Positions 24,121 to 32,580 of a stretch of DNA of 45,513 nucleotides are shown here, one piece after another (positions within the stretch are counted from its first letter, which is position 1; the number at the start of each line of letters is the position of its first letter). Origin of the DNA: Acidobacteriota bacterium. GTDB lineage: Bacteria; Acidobacteriota; Blastocatellia; RBC074. The notes beneath the pieces are model-generated. The model had not been told where the DNA came from. It ran no database searches and saw only the letters and a program-made list of their open reading frames with translations. The position numbers and the translations under genes are program-made. Location of the stretch: contig JAEUQO010000371.1 in assembly GCA_016789605.1 (NCBI GenBank), positions 1 through 45,513 on the forward strand, read 5' to 3'.

Positions 24121-26100
24121 CTACTGCCTTGGCACGTCCAGCGCCGGATTGCGTGCAAAGAAAGCCGTCGGCAACAGTTTGAAGCCTGCTTTGTGTACTG
24201 GCATGACGGGATAATCTTCCGGGCGCGGCAAATGCGTGACGCCGAAGGTATACCAGACGACGACATCCTGATTTTCCAGCGCGCGGTTTTGTTTGACCCA
24301 TTTTGCCAATCCGTCGCCGCCTTTACTTTGGTTGATGAAATCGCCCGCGGCGTATTGCTCAGCGGGATTGTGTTGCGTGACCCACAAATGCGCGTTCAAA
24401 AAGCCTGCGCGTTGCCGCACCGAAGATTGCGGGCCGGAAAACGAAACCGAGTTTTCGCCGGTGAACAGCAAATAGCCGGTCGGTTGTCCCAGCGCGTTTT
24501 TGACGTTGGGGTTGATGATGCGCCAGCGGCGATGGGACGCCAGATTGAGCGAACGTTGCGCTTCGCTTTCGCGGCGCAGCGGCGTTTCTTTCATCGTGAA
24601 CGCGTTGTGATAGCGATTGTTCGGCCCCGCTGGCAAGGCGGCGGTGTTTTGTTCGACGACGGTGTTTTTGGGGCCGTCAATGTCGAAATCGAGCCGAAAG
24701 TTGAAAAAGTGTTGATGGTGTGGCGCGGCGACGCCAGGCGCGACCAGATGCGCGTACGGATCGTGTTCGCCGTGTGATTGAGCAGGCGCAACGCCTTTGG
24801 TCGCCATCACGCCTGTCAACAAGACTTCCATTTCGAGCGTGCCGTCCTGATGAAAGACCCAATTGAATCCGTAATCGTAATTGCCCACCACGGCGAAAAA
24901 CGACAGCACCAATTGCCGGGCGCGACGCGATTGGTTTTGGTTGGTCATGTAATCCACATGCTTCCACAAAATGCCGCCGTCGCGTTCATAGAGGGCGATG
25001 ACTTTGCGGGCGTCCTGTCCCGCGCCGGATTCGTTGCCGAACACAGCGTCGAGCAAGGTCGCGTTTTCCGGGATGTCGTTTTTGGCTTCGAACGGAATCG
25101 CCAGCCGCCCGATGCCGTATTCGCCTTCGTCAAAGGCATTGCGAATAAACCAGCCCGCCGCCGGATCGCCGTAGGGGACGACCATTTCCGACATTCCCGC
25201 GCGATACAAGATCGAACGCACTTGCCCGCCGTCTTCATAACCGACGGTGTAAAGCACCAGACCTTCGCGCGGATGCAAGGCATAGCGGAAGCGCCAGTTT
25301 TGCCAGTGAATTTCGTTGCCGCGAATTTCAAAACTGCCGCCGTTGGGTTGCACGATCTGTAACGGTTTGGGGGCTGCGCGTAATTTGCTGACAGACGCTT
25401 CATCTACATCGGCGGTGGCTTGCGGAACGGGCACAACGCCTGTGTCAATCAGCCGCAAGACTTTACGCGCATTCATGTCCACCACCGCGATGACGCCTTC
25501 GATGGGGCGCGCGTACGGGTTTTTGGAATCGCCGCGCAAATACGACAAACCGCGAAAGAGGCGTTTGCCTGCTTCTTCGGGAAATCCGAAATTGCCCGCC
25601 GACCAGGCTTCGATCTGGATTTTGTTGAATTCGGTCAGGCCGCGTTTGCGCATCGCCGCCTGCCATTGCGGATCGCTGCGCACGATGTTCTGAAAGACGA
25701 ACACATCGTCGAGCATCAATTGCGGTTGCGCGCCGGGAACCAGCCGCCAGGATTTGACGGCTTTGGTCTGTAAATCCACGACGCTTTCAAACGTTTGATT
25801 GTTGGCGCGGTCGTAAATGACGGCGAAGGCTTCGCGGCGCAAAGCGTCGCCAGCTTTGAAACGCGCGACCTCGGCTTTGGGCGGTTCGTGCAACAACAAC
25901 GAGGCAAAGCGCGCCTTGTCAGGGAATTTGCCGCTGTCTTTCAGGATTTGCGCCGCGGCGGCAATTTCTTCCTTGCTCAGCGGATCGAGCGGATGCGCCA
26001 GGTTGGCGGGCGCTTGCATGGCAAGAGTTGCGGCGGGTGACGACAACAAAATCCAACCCCAAAACAGCCCGGCGAGAATTTGCTGTTTATTGATGTTCAT
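24121..26100 (-). CDS. Exported copper-containing primary amine oxidase
   Basis: From the ATG at 26100 (659 residues) the protein starts with a signal peptide (ILAGLFWGWILLSSPAATLA), so it acts in the periplasm or outside. It has the copper amine oxidase signature: the topaquinone-forming Tyr408 in VVGNYDYGF, the catalytic base Asp324 in FDEGEYGIG, copper ligands His462 and His464 in HHQHFF, and a late HLPRPEDYPVMP segment. It oxidises primary amines to aldehydes with release of ammonia and hydrogen peroxide. Its start overlaps the GT2 gene by 14 bases, so the two are probably coupled, an unusual partner for a glycosyltransferase. The aldehyde dehydrogenase near the right edge is far away and not clearly linked. 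The upstream TTG at 26121 was rejected as a start. Confidence 0.93.
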   Translation of the reverse strand: MNINKQQILAGLFWGWILLSSPAATLAMQAPANLAHPLDPLSKEEIAAAAQILKDSGKFPDKARFASLLLHEPPKAEVARFKAGDALRREAFAVIYDRANNQTFESVVDLQTKAVKSWRLVPGAQPQLMLDDVFVFQNIVRSDPQWQAAMRKRGLTEFNKIQIEAWSAGNFGFPEEAGKRLFRGLSYLRGDSKNPYARPIEGVIAVVDMNARKVLRLIDTGVVPVPQATADVDEASVSKLRAAPKPLQIVQPNGGSFEIRGNEIHWQNWRFRYALHPREGLVLYTVGYEDGGQVRSILYRAGMSEMVVPYGDPAAGWFIRNAFDEGEYGIGRLAIPFEAKNDIPENATLLDAVFGNESGAGQDARKVIALYERDGGILWKHVDYMTNQNQSRRARQLVLSFFAVVGNYDYGFNWVFHQDGTLEMEVLLTGVMATKGVAPAQSHGEHDPYAHLVAPGVAAPHHQHFFNFRLDFDIDGPKNTVVEQNTAALPAGPNNRYHNAFTMKETPLRRESEAQRSLNLASHRRWRIINPNVKNALGQPTGYLLFTGENSVSFSGPQSSVRQRAGFLNAHLWVTQHNPAEQYAAGDFINQSKGGDGLAKWVKQNRALENQDVVVWYTFGVTHLPRPEDYPVMPVHKAGFKLLPTAFFARNPALDVPRQ

Positions 26101-27073
26101 CGTCGGTTGCGCCCCTTTCAAAATAGATTTTGGCTTTGATCGTGTAAATGGATTTGCCTTGCGATTCGTGATAGGTGCGCACCAGCATTTCGGCGATCAA
26201 GCCCATCAAAAAAAACTGCACGCCCAGCGCGCCCATCACCATTGCCAACACCGGCAACGGGGTTTGAATGAAGTCGGCGTGTTTGGGCCAGTTCGCAAAT
26301 TTCATCAGGCAGGCGAATGCCGCCGAGAACGCTGATAAGGCAAAACACAACACGCCTGCCCAGCCGAAAATGTAAATCGGCTTGGTCATATAGCTGGCCA
26401 TGAATTTGATCGTGACCAGATCAAACACGACTTTGATCGTGCGCGACAGCCCGTATTTCGATTTCCCGGCGGTGCGCGGGTAATGCGCGACCGGAATTTC
26501 GGTCACGCGTGCACCAGCCCAGGCGGCGTAAATCGGGATGAAGCGGTGCATTTCGCCGTACAAGTTGACGTCTTTCAGAACTTCGCGGCGATAGGCTTTG
26601 AGCGAGCAGCCGTAATCGTGCAACGGCACGCCACCGATTTTGGAGATCAAGCCGTTGGCGATGCGCGAGGGAAACGTGCGTGTGATGAAGGCGTCCTGGC
26701 GGTCTTTGCGCCAGCCTGAAACGACATCAAAGCCTTCGTCGAGTTTGGCCAGCAAGCGCGTGATGTCCGCCGGATCGTTTTGCAGATCGGCATCCATGGG
26801 AATGAGGACTTCGCCGCGTGCCGCATCAATCCCCGCAGCCATGGCGGCGGTCTGGCCGTAATTGCGGCGAAACGCGACGACGCGTATGCGCGCGTCTGCG
26901 GCGGCAAACTGTTTCAGCAATTCCAGACTGCGATCAGAACTGCCGTCGTCCACATAAATGACTTCGAAGCTTTGGCCGAGCTGCGCCATGGCTTGAAAAA
27001 TCTTCTCGTTCAGCCGGGGCAGATTTTCTTCTTCGTTATAAACCGGGAGGAAAAGAGATAGTTTTGGATTCAT
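26087..27073 (-). CDS. GT2 family glycosyltransferase, DPM1/ArnC-like, membrane anchored
   Basis: The 328-residue protein has a GT-A fold domain at about 1-230: LFLPVYNEEENLP, YVDDGSSDRSLELL, NYGQTAAMAAGIDAARG and the metal-binding DADLQNDP. Two C-terminal helices (about 235-255 and 270-295) resemble dolichol-phosphate mannose synthase and ArnC/GtrB enzymes that transfer a sugar to a polyprenyl phosphate. The likely product is a lipid-linked sugar for envelope glycan assembly or protein glycosylation. It follows the small membrane protein gene by 15 bases and overlaps the amine oxidase start. The sugar is not predictable. Confidence 0.9.
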   Translation of the reverse strand: MNPKLSLFLPVYNEEENLPRLNEKIFQAMAQLGQSFEVIYVDDGSSDRSLELLKQFAAADARIRVVAFRRNYGQTAAMAAGIDAARGEVLIPMDADLQNDPADITRLLAKLDEGFDVVSGWRKDRQDAFITRTFPSRIANGLISKIGGVPLHDYGCSLKAYRREVLKDVNLYGEMHRFIPIYAAWAGARVTEIPVAHYPRTAGKSKYGLSRTIKVVFDLVTIKFMASYMTKPIYIFGWAGVLCFALSAFSAAFACLMKFANWPKHADFIQTPLPVLAMVMGALGVQFFLMGLIAEMLVRTYHESQGKSIYTIKAKIYFERGATDDEHQ

Positions 27074-27088
27074 CGTAGGGCCAGGTTG

Positions 27089-27394
27089 CTATTGCCAGGG
27101 GGCGTCCGTTTCGTCCGCCAGCGGCATTTTGCGCAGTTTGCTGATGATCACGCTGGCGGCCAGCGCTGCCAAACCGAGCGCCAGCACATAGGTGCCGAAC
27201 AAAAAGCCGCCACTTCGTTCCAATTCCGGTTTGAACACGAGCAGCACACCGGAGAGAAAAAAGATCAGCACTTCCGCGCCAATCCAGGAACCAATCGCCA
27301 TCAGGCTCCAGGCCCAGGCGTTTTGGTTGCGTGATTTGGCCAGCGCTCGAATGCGTTTGGGAATGTGATAGAGCAGAAAATACAGCTCAAACAT
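27089..27394 (-). CDS. Small membrane protein
   Basis: The 101-residue protein has two strong hydrophobic segments (about 24-52, WAWSLMAIGSWIGAEVLIFF, and 63-85, FLFGTYVLALGLAALAA) with a basic N-terminal part. The ribosome site GAGGTGG overlaps the stop region of the preceding methyltransferase (6-base gap), so translation is probably coupled. No domain is recognised. Its position between a methyltransferase and a polyprenyl-type glycosyltransferase suggests a helper in the same membrane pathway, but this is inference from context alone. Confidence 0.7.
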   Translation of the reverse strand: MFELYFLLYHIPKRIRALAKSRNQNAWAWSLMAIGSWIGAEVLIFFLSGVLLVFKPELERSGGFLFGTYVLALGLAALAASVIISKLRKMPLADETDAPWQ

Positions 27395-27400
27395 GCCACC

Positions 27401-28165
27401 TCACTTTGCTTTTCGCACGACGCAAACCAGCGAGACGCCAAACGGCAAGGAATGTTTGCGCAACCAACCGGCTTCGCTGGCAAAGAGCACGGTCAGTAGT
27501 TTGTTAAGCAATGGGTGATTGATGCGATTTTCAGATTGTTCAGCGCGCCCCAGGAAGTTGAGCAGCTTGCGCCCCAACCAGATGGGCAAAAACATGGCGA
27601 AATTGGAGTAACTGATTCGTTCAATCTGTAAGCCTGCTTTTTCAGCCGCAGTTCGCAATTGCGCCAGCCGGTATCGTCGTTTGTGCCCGGATTGATCATC
27701 GTTAGGACCCCACAACGCCTGAAAAGCAGGCACGTAAATCACTGCCGGAGCACCAGGTTTGAGTACGCGGCGAATTTCGCTGAGGCCTTTCACGTCATCG
27801 TCGAGGTGTTCGATCACATCCAGCGTTGTGACGAGATCGAACGATTCGTCGCCAAAAGGCAATTGCGTCGCGCTGGCGCACATTGTTCGCTGGTGTCCGC
27901 GCCGCCGCGAAAAGTTTAACGGGATCAGGGCCAGATCAATGCCCTGAACTTCGCCATATTTACGCAGATGATCCATGGTCGCGCCGGTGCCACAACCGAT
28001 ATCCAGAATCTGTCTTTTCTGGGAAGTTGACGGAGCGAGAGCGTCTGCGATTTGCGCAAAGACCACGGCTCGCCGACCGACAAACCACCAATGATCGTCT
28101 TCAACGTCAAAGATGATTTCGTAATTGACCGGGCGCATAGCGGCTTCGACGGCTTTATCTTGCAT
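27401..28165 (-). CDS. Class I SAM-dependent methyltransferase
   Basis: The ATG at 28165 has GGAGG seven bases upstream, so I prefer 254 residues over a longer reading into the previous gene; it overlaps that gene's end by 11 bases. The N-terminus (MRPVNYEIIFDVEDDHWWFVGRR, split here by motif) is the DHWWF-type lead seen in sugar and lipid methyltransferases. Motif I is ILDIGCGTGATM, followed by GIDLALIPL, a DLVTTLDVIEHL motif and RVLKPGAPAVIYVPA. A C-terminal hydrophobic stretch may associate with the membrane. It probably methylates a glycan or lipid-linked intermediate in the pathway with its neighbours; the substrate is unknown. Confidence 0.9.
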   Translation of the reverse strand: MQDKAVEAAMRPVNYEIIFDVEDDHWWFVGRRAVVFAQIADALAPSTSQKRQILDIGCGTGATMDHLRKYGEVQGIDLALIPLNFSRRRGHQRTMCASATQLPFGDESFDLVTTLDVIEHLDDDVKGLSEIRRVLKPGAPAVIYVPAFQALWGPNDDQSGHKRRYRLAQLRTAAEKAGLQIERISYSNFAMFLPIWLGRKLLNFLGRAEQSENRINHPLLNKLLTVLFASEAGWLRKHSLPFGVSLVCVVRKAK

Positions 28166-29180
28166 GGCTCGCCTCCGCTTTTTCGGTCTGAACGGTTTTG
28201 CGTAACACACCCAGCCCGCGCCAGCTATTGCTGTTGTGCCAATGAATCTCGACCTGTTCAGCCTGAGCATCGGCAAACCACTCGGCGAATTCTGTGCGGC
28301 TGATATAAAACGCGACCGGCGCCGTCAGATGGTCGTGCACGATGTTATGGATTTCGCGGAAAGGGAATGGCGCAATGTAAGACAAGTAATCGCCGTAAAA
28401 CAGAAACTGTTTGGCGGCAGTCTGACTGAGTGGCAGGTAGACCAATTTCAGCATCAGCCAAAGCAGCGCCGTCGGCAAATATGACAACAGGTACAACATC
28501 CGCATGGGAAGTTTTGACGTGAGCTTTTCGCGCAACGGGTTGATGAAATGAACGATCCAGCCATTGTTTTCCCGTCCATAAACCCAGGCCGAAATTGCGC
28601 CGCCCGGCTTCAGGTGTTTGGCTAACGACGCAAAGCCTGCACGCGGATTCGGTAAATGGTGTAACACGCCGACCGAAAAGGCATAATCGAAACACTGTTT
28701 GAGCGGTAAACGATAGATGTCGGCTTGGATGATATGGACGTTGGGCAGGTCTTGGGTGTTGCGATACGCGGCTTCGACAGCCTGGCTTAGGTCTACGCCA
28801 ATGATTGCCTGCGCGCTCCATTCGCCAATCAGGCGCGTGTGTCGGCCTTTGCCACAACCGCCTTCGAGGACGACTTTGCCTCGTACGAAATCCGGCGTGA
28901 CCGGCGCAATCCAATCCAGAAATTGTTGCGCGTGATGTTGTGCTACGTGGTCAAATTCCAGCCACTGCGCGCCGAAATTTTCCGCAGTTTCACGCTGTTG
29001 ATCATCCGCCGCCAAATCGGCAAACCGGGGGACGCCTGCGCGAATAGGGTAGCTTTGTGAGCACAACAGACACCGTAAGGCGCCATTCAACACGCCATCG
29101 GCATGGCGCTGCGTGGCCTGCAATTCCAATTCGCCCGCGCAGGTCGGACAGCAAAGATAAGCGAGTAAACTCTCCTTCAT
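28155..29180 (-). CDS. Trm112-like zinc-finger plus SAM-dependent methyltransferase
   Basis: From the ATG at 29180 (341 residues) the protein opens with a zinc-ribbon of Trm112 type: CCPTCAGELEL and CLLCSQSYPIRAGVPRF, with four Cys in the CxxC pairs. A SAM fold follows from about residue 95: VVLEGGCGKGRHT (motif I), GVDLSQAVEAA, ADIYRLPL, FDYAFSVGVLHHLPNPRAGF and LKPGGAISAWVYG. A hydrophobic segment (YLLSYLPTALLWLMLKLVYL) interrupts the C-terminal part. Such zinc-finger methyltransferases are frequent in polysaccharide and lipid modification loci. It is the first gene of the cluster running to lepB and overlaps the second methyltransferase by 11 bases. A structured DNA element (29263-29342) lies upstream. 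Confidence 0.87.
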   Translation of the reverse strand: MKESLLAYLCCPTCAGELELQATQRHADGVLNGALRCLLCSQSYPIRAGVPRFADLAADDQQRETAENFGAQWLEFDHVAQHHAQQFLDWIAPVTPDFVRGKVVLEGGCGKGRHTRLIGEWSAQAIIGVDLSQAVEAAYRNTQDLPNVHIIQADIYRLPLKQCFDYAFSVGVLHHLPNPRAGFASLAKHLKPGGAISAWVYGRENNGWIVHFINPLREKLTSKLPMRMLYLLSYLPTALLWLMLKLVYLPLSQTAAKQFLFYGDYLSYIAPFPFREIHNIVHDHLTAPVAFYISRTEFAEWFADAQAEQVEIHWHNSNSWRGLGVLRKTVQTEKAEASHAR

Positions 29181-29262
29181 CGTTTTCTCAGTGGACAGAC
29201 GTATACCCTGACAACGAAACCGCAACTACATGATGGTGGATTGGCGGATAGCCTTTGTGGGT

Positions 29263-29342
29263 CATCAAACAACGCGATTGTAGCCACAGCCTAGGCGCAA
29301 AGGCAATTGGCCTACATCATCTATCAGTACGTTTGTTTGATG
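29263..29342. other. Nested inverted repeat (possible structured leader or terminator)
   Basis: Outer arms CATCAAACAA (29263-29272) and TTGTTTGATG (29333-29342) are perfect. Inner arms TGTAGCCA (29279-29286) and TGGCCTACA (29308-29316) match with one bulge, and the centre holds the palindrome GCCTAGGC. It sits between the pilin stop and the methyltransferase start, so on the minus strand it may end the pilin transcript or fold in the leader of the glycan cluster. No known riboswitch was recognised. The rest of the 29181-29475 gap shows nothing recognisable. Confidence 0.4.
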
Positions 29343-29475
29343 AGAGTGCCGTCGGAATGAATTCAGGCAGGAAGCTGAAGACGTAAGAAGCAGAGTGTGC
29401 AGGGACAAGGGCAGGCAGGGTTCGCGCACAAATACGTGTTGGCGAAGTGAAAACGGGGCTGGTATTGCTGGCCAG

Positions 29476-29664
29476 CTAATCTGCACTCACATTCGAGACC
29501 AATTCGAGCTTGGTGCCGATTTGCTGCAGAAACTGTGAAATATTCAATCCCAGGCCAGTCAGGTAGATCATCGCAACTGTGCCGATCAGCACCAACAAGA
29601 GCGAATATTCCACCACGTCCTGGCCGCGTTCATCTGCCAAAAAGTCTTTGAATTGAGCGGTCAT
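29476..29664 (-). CDS. Flp/Fap-type (type IVb) pilin
   Basis: The 62-residue protein has the Flp pilin layout: a short basic leader (MTAQFKDFLADERG), then the processing site G|QDVVEYSLLLVLIG with the conserved Glu at +5, and a hydrophobic helix (SLLLVLIGTVAMIYLTGLGL). A prepilin peptidase should cleave after Gly14 and the product would assemble into Tad-type pili. Length fits Flp pilins (50-70 residues). No tad genes (CpaF ATPase, TadB/C, secretin) are in the window, so it is an orphan locus. AGGA lies 13 bases upstream of the ATG. Confidence 0.88.
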   Translation of the reverse strand: MTAQFKDFLADERGQDVVEYSLLLVLIGTVAMIYLTGLGLNISQFLQQIGTKLELVSNVSAD

Positions 29665-29990
29665 ACGAACAGTGTCCTATGTCTCACGATGGCTTAGGGA
29701 CAAACCGCTTTCGCTCTTTGGAAAACAACGTCCTGCGCGAAAGAGGCGCGTCAGCTTTCAAACATAAAGCCAAGTATTTTCAGTGAATCGGGTCGGTGGC
29801 AATTTGTGGCGGCAAATTGTCAGGGAAAAGAGGTCGGAATGCAATTGCGGCGGCACGTGAAAGAAGGTCAAGGAAAACGGGGCACGAGATACAAGACCTT
29901 GAATTTCACTTCAAAGCGGTGGCCGTAACCAGACGGAGGGGCAAACTGGGGAGCATGCGGGTCATCGGCTAACGAAACGTCTGTCTGGCA
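29665..29990. other. 326-bp intergenic stretch
   Basis: It lies between the coiled-coil protein gene and the pilin gene, both on the minus strand, and must hold the pilin promoter if the two are not co-transcribed. I see no convincing promoter, open frame with a ribosome site, repeat or RNA gene in it. Confidence 0.5.
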
Positions 29991-30275
29991 TTAACGCATT
30001 TGTTCCGCCAGTTGCGCACGCAATTCCTGTTCGCGGACAGTCGCATTGCGCAACAGCTGTTCATAATGTGCGGCGGAACGTTCGGCGCGCGCCAGCTCTT
30101 CGCGCAGTGTGCGCACCTCGCGTTGCAAGTCGGTTACGCGACCCACCATGCGGCGCATGCGCTGTTCAGGTGCCAGCTCGAACAGAGAGACGTTGTTTAA
30201 CGGTTTCTCAAATTCTGTTTCGACGGGGACTGCTTCAAGAACGGATTGATTGATGAGTTGAATCGCTGCACTCAT
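29991..30275 (-). CDS. Small coiled-coil protein, unknown function
   Basis: The 94-residue protein starts at an ATG ten bases after AGGAG. Residues 1-38 are mixed and may be flexible. Residues about 40-94 are a strong heptad pattern rich in Arg, Glu and Leu (MVGRVTDLQREVRTLREELA, AHYEQLLRNATVREQEL), predicting one long helix that probably dimerises. It has no signal peptide, membrane segment or catalytic motif. Its neighbours (orphan pilin, folD) give no clear pathway. The ribosome site and coding pattern make a real gene likely; the function is unknown. Confidence 0.68.
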   Translation of the reverse strand: MSAAIQLINQSVLEAVPVETEFEKPLNNVSLFELAPEQRMRRMVGRVTDLQREVRTLREELARAERSAAHYEQLLRNATVREQELRAQLAEQMR

Positions 30276-30941
30276 TGTCGGCTATCTCCTGTTTGCCTTT
30301 AGTATGTTGATTGTCTTTGATCTTGCCAGTCGTAAATTTGAACGTGGCAGAGTTGCTTCTCTTGCAGGAACCCGCTCAAGAAACAACGATGCCTTAGAAT
30401 CACGTGACGAGAATCCAGTTGCCCTTTGTTGAATTGAATTCCCCATCCAACGAATCGGGCGCGAATGCGGTACGAATAAAAGATAAAAGCAACTACTTCA
30501 AATAACGGTGATTCACAAAGTAGGGCAAAGCAGTTACAGCGTAATGGGGCGACTCACTTCAAGATTGCTGGCGGCAGGGGGCGGAGGGAACCAGCGATGA
30601 AAGTTCTTCGCGATGTTTGCTGAAATGGATTTGAACTGCAACCCACCAGCGGTTTGGGTGGACGATCTCAAGGGGCGTTTGTCGTTGTTCAGGCGTCTTA
30701 CGTGGGTTGTGTTGCTCAGAACAACTGGGGCTTTTCAGACGAGCGGCATCTTAGCACAGGCATTTCTGACGGCGAAATAATTTTTGCCAAAAGGGCGCAA
30801 AATTTTATCGGAAGCGCGGGCTTTTGCGTGTGGCAGGGCAAGACTGTCACGACGTTCTCGCGCTCGGCCACAGAAACAAAATGAAGTTGTGTTAAGATCA
30901 AGACCTCTTCACAAATCTTTCTCGGAGGCACAACAAAATAG
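30276..30941. other. 666-bp intergenic stretch with divergent starts
   Basis: This gap separates the minus-strand coiled-coil gene from plus-strand folD, so it should hold both promoters. A TAAGAT word at about 30892 could be a weak -10 for folD, but no matching -35 is clear. The only open frames lack ribosome sites and family features. No tRNA, repeat or riboswitch was recognised; the stretch may hold an untranslated or decayed gene that I cannot identify. Confidence 0.5.
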
Positions 30942-31865
30942 ATGGCAGCACAGGTGTTAAATGGAACCATGGTCGCCGCGTTGATCAAAGAGCGTGTGGC
31001 CGCACGTGTCAGCGAACTGGCTGCACGCGGGATTAAACCAGGATTGGCCGCCGTGCTGGTGGGCGACAATCCGGCTTCAAAGGTGTATGTCGGCAGCAAA
31101 GTCAAAACTTGTGAAGCGTTAGGGCTGTATTCTGAAGAGCATGTCTTACCCGGAGACACTACTACTGAACAATTGCTGGCTTTGGTGGAAGAGCTGAATC
31201 AACGAGACACGATTGATGGCATTCTGGTGCAATTGCCGCTGCCTCCGCAGATCGAAACGCGCCGCATCCTCGAAGCTGTCACGCCCGCCAAAGACGTCGA
31301 CGGCTTTCACGCGATTAACGTCGGTCGGTTGGTTCGTGGCGAAGAAGGATTGTTTCCTTGTACACCGGCGGGGGTGATGGAAATGCTCGATCATTACCAA
31401 ATTCCGCTTGCCGGAGCGCACGCAGTTGTCGTCGGGCGCAGCGATATTGTGGGCAAACCCATGGCAATGATGTTGCTGCATCGCCACGCAACGGTGACCA
31501 TTTGCCATTCCCGGACGCGCGATTTGCCTGCAATGGCGCGCGAAGCGGATATTTTGATCGCAGCCATTGGGCGCACAGCCATGATCACCGGCGATTACGT
31601 GCGAGAAGGCGCTGTTGTCGTGGATGTGGGAATGAATAGCGCAACGACCGAAGCTGAAATACGACAGATTTTTCCTGAGTCGGAATGGCCCAAGCGGTTG
31701 GAAACACTACGTAAAAAAGGTTCGACCTTGGTTGGAGACGTAGAGCCGCGCACTGTGATCGAAAAAGCCGCCTGGTTGACGCCAGTTCCGGGCGGCGTTG
31801 GGCCGCTGACGATTGCAATGCTGATGCAAAACACATTGCGTGCGGCAGAGATGCGGCGAGCGTAG
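30942..31865 (+). CDS. folD: Bifunctional methylenetetrahydrofolate dehydrogenase / methenyltetrahydrofolate cyclohydrolase
   Basis: This 307-residue cytosolic enzyme interconverts methylene-, methenyl- and 10-formyl-tetrahydrofolate using NADP. Family signatures are VGDNPASKVYVGSKVKTCEA (with the catalytic Tyr-x-x-x-Lys), GILVQLPLPP, TPAKDVDGFH, FPCTPAG, the nucleotide-binding VVVGRSDIVGKPMAMMLL and the C-terminal PVPGGVGPLTIAML. Length and motifs are standard. GGAGG lies 13 bases before the ATG, slightly long. It begins the plus-strand run that continues through coaE into the two large STAND genes, with no strong terminator between. Confidence 0.97.
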   Translation: MAAQVLNGTMVAALIKERVAARVSELAARGIKPGLAAVLVGDNPASKVYVGSKVKTCEALGLYSEEHVLPGDTTTEQLLALVEELNQRDTIDGILVQLPLPPQIETRRILEAVTPAKDVDGFHAINVGRLVRGEEGLFPCTPAGVMEMLDHYQIPLAGAHAVVVGRSDIVGKPMAMMLLHRHATVTICHSRTRDLPAMAREADILIAAIGRTAMITGDYVREGAVVVDVGMNSATTEAEIRQIFPESEWPKRLETLRKKGSTLVGDVEPRTVIEKAAWLTPVPGGVGPLTIAMLMQNTLRAAEMRRA

Positions 31866-31869
31866 GCTA

Positions 31870-31899
31870 ACTTCTGGGTTACTTCTGGGTTACTTCTGG
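31870..31899. repeat. 11-bp tandem repeat in the folD-coaE gap
   Basis: ACTTCTGGGTT occurs at 31870-31880 and 31881-31891, followed by a partial third copy ACTTCTGG (31892-31899). It is too short for any assigned function and probably arose by slippage. Confidence 0.8.
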
Positions 31900-31928
31900 C
31901 ATATTTCTAAATGACGCAGGATGGCGGA

Positions 31929-32537
31929 ATGCTCAAGGTCGGATTGACAGGCGGGATTGCCACGGGAAAATCGTATGTGGTAAGTGTGCTGCGCGAACTC
32001 GGTTGCGAAGTCATTGATGCCGACGCCGTCGCACATCAAGTGATGGAGCCGGGACAGGTTGCTTATCAAGACATCGTTGCACATTTCGGACGCGAGATTC
32101 TGGCTCCTGATCAAAAGATAGATCGCGCCAAACTCGGCGCAATCGTGTTTGCGGATGTGGATCAGCGTCAGCGGCTGAACGCAATTGTTCATCCGCGCGT
32201 GTTTGAAGCCCAGGCGCAATGGATGGCCGGTATTGCCGACCGTCATCCAGACGCCATTGTGATCATCGAAGCTGCGTTGATGATCGAAACCGGTTCGTAC
32301 AAACGGTTTGATAAACTGGTGGTGGTTTATTGTGAGCCGGAGTTACAACTGGCGCGTTTGATGGAACGCAATCAACTCCCCCGCGAGCAAGCCCAGGCTC
32401 GTATTGCAGCGCAATTGCCCTCCGCGGAAAAACTCAAGTACGCGGATTACAAGATAGATACCTCACTCAGCTTTGAAGACACCCGGCGGCAGGTGCAAGC
32501 CCTCTACGCCCAACTGCGTACTTTGCCATCCGCCTAA
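31929..32537 (+). CDS. coaE: Dephospho-CoA kinase
   Basis: The 202-residue enzyme phosphorylates dephospho-CoA with ATP in the last step of coenzyme A synthesis. The P-loop GLTGGIATGKS covers residues 5-15; then VIDADAVAHQVMEPG, LGAIVFADVDQRQRLNAIVHPRV and a helical CoA-binding part (EPELQLARLMERNQLPREQA). I use the ATG at 31929 because AGGA precedes it by seven bases and the family normally begins a few residues before the P-loop; an ATG at 31911 adds six residues without a ribosome site. It lies 63 bases after folD and 43 bases before the first STAND gene. Confidence 0.95.
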   Translation: MLKVGLTGGIATGKSYVVSVLRELGCEVIDADAVAHQVMEPGQVAYQDIVAHFGREILAPDQKIDRAKLGAIVFADVDQRQRLNAIVHPRVFEAQAQWMAGIADRHPDAIVIIEAALMIETGSYKRFDKLVVVYCEPELQLARLMERNQLPREQAQARIAAQLPSAEKLKYADYKIDTSLSFEDTRRQVQALYAQLRTLPSA

Positions 32538-32580
32538 AACGACAAATTCTTGCTCTCGTTATCCCCCGTGAGGTGAGCAG

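Noticed and set aside
30654..30884. Short plus-strand open frame upstream of folD
   Set aside because: No ribosome site, no recognisable protein features, and an overlapping minus-strand frame is equally open.
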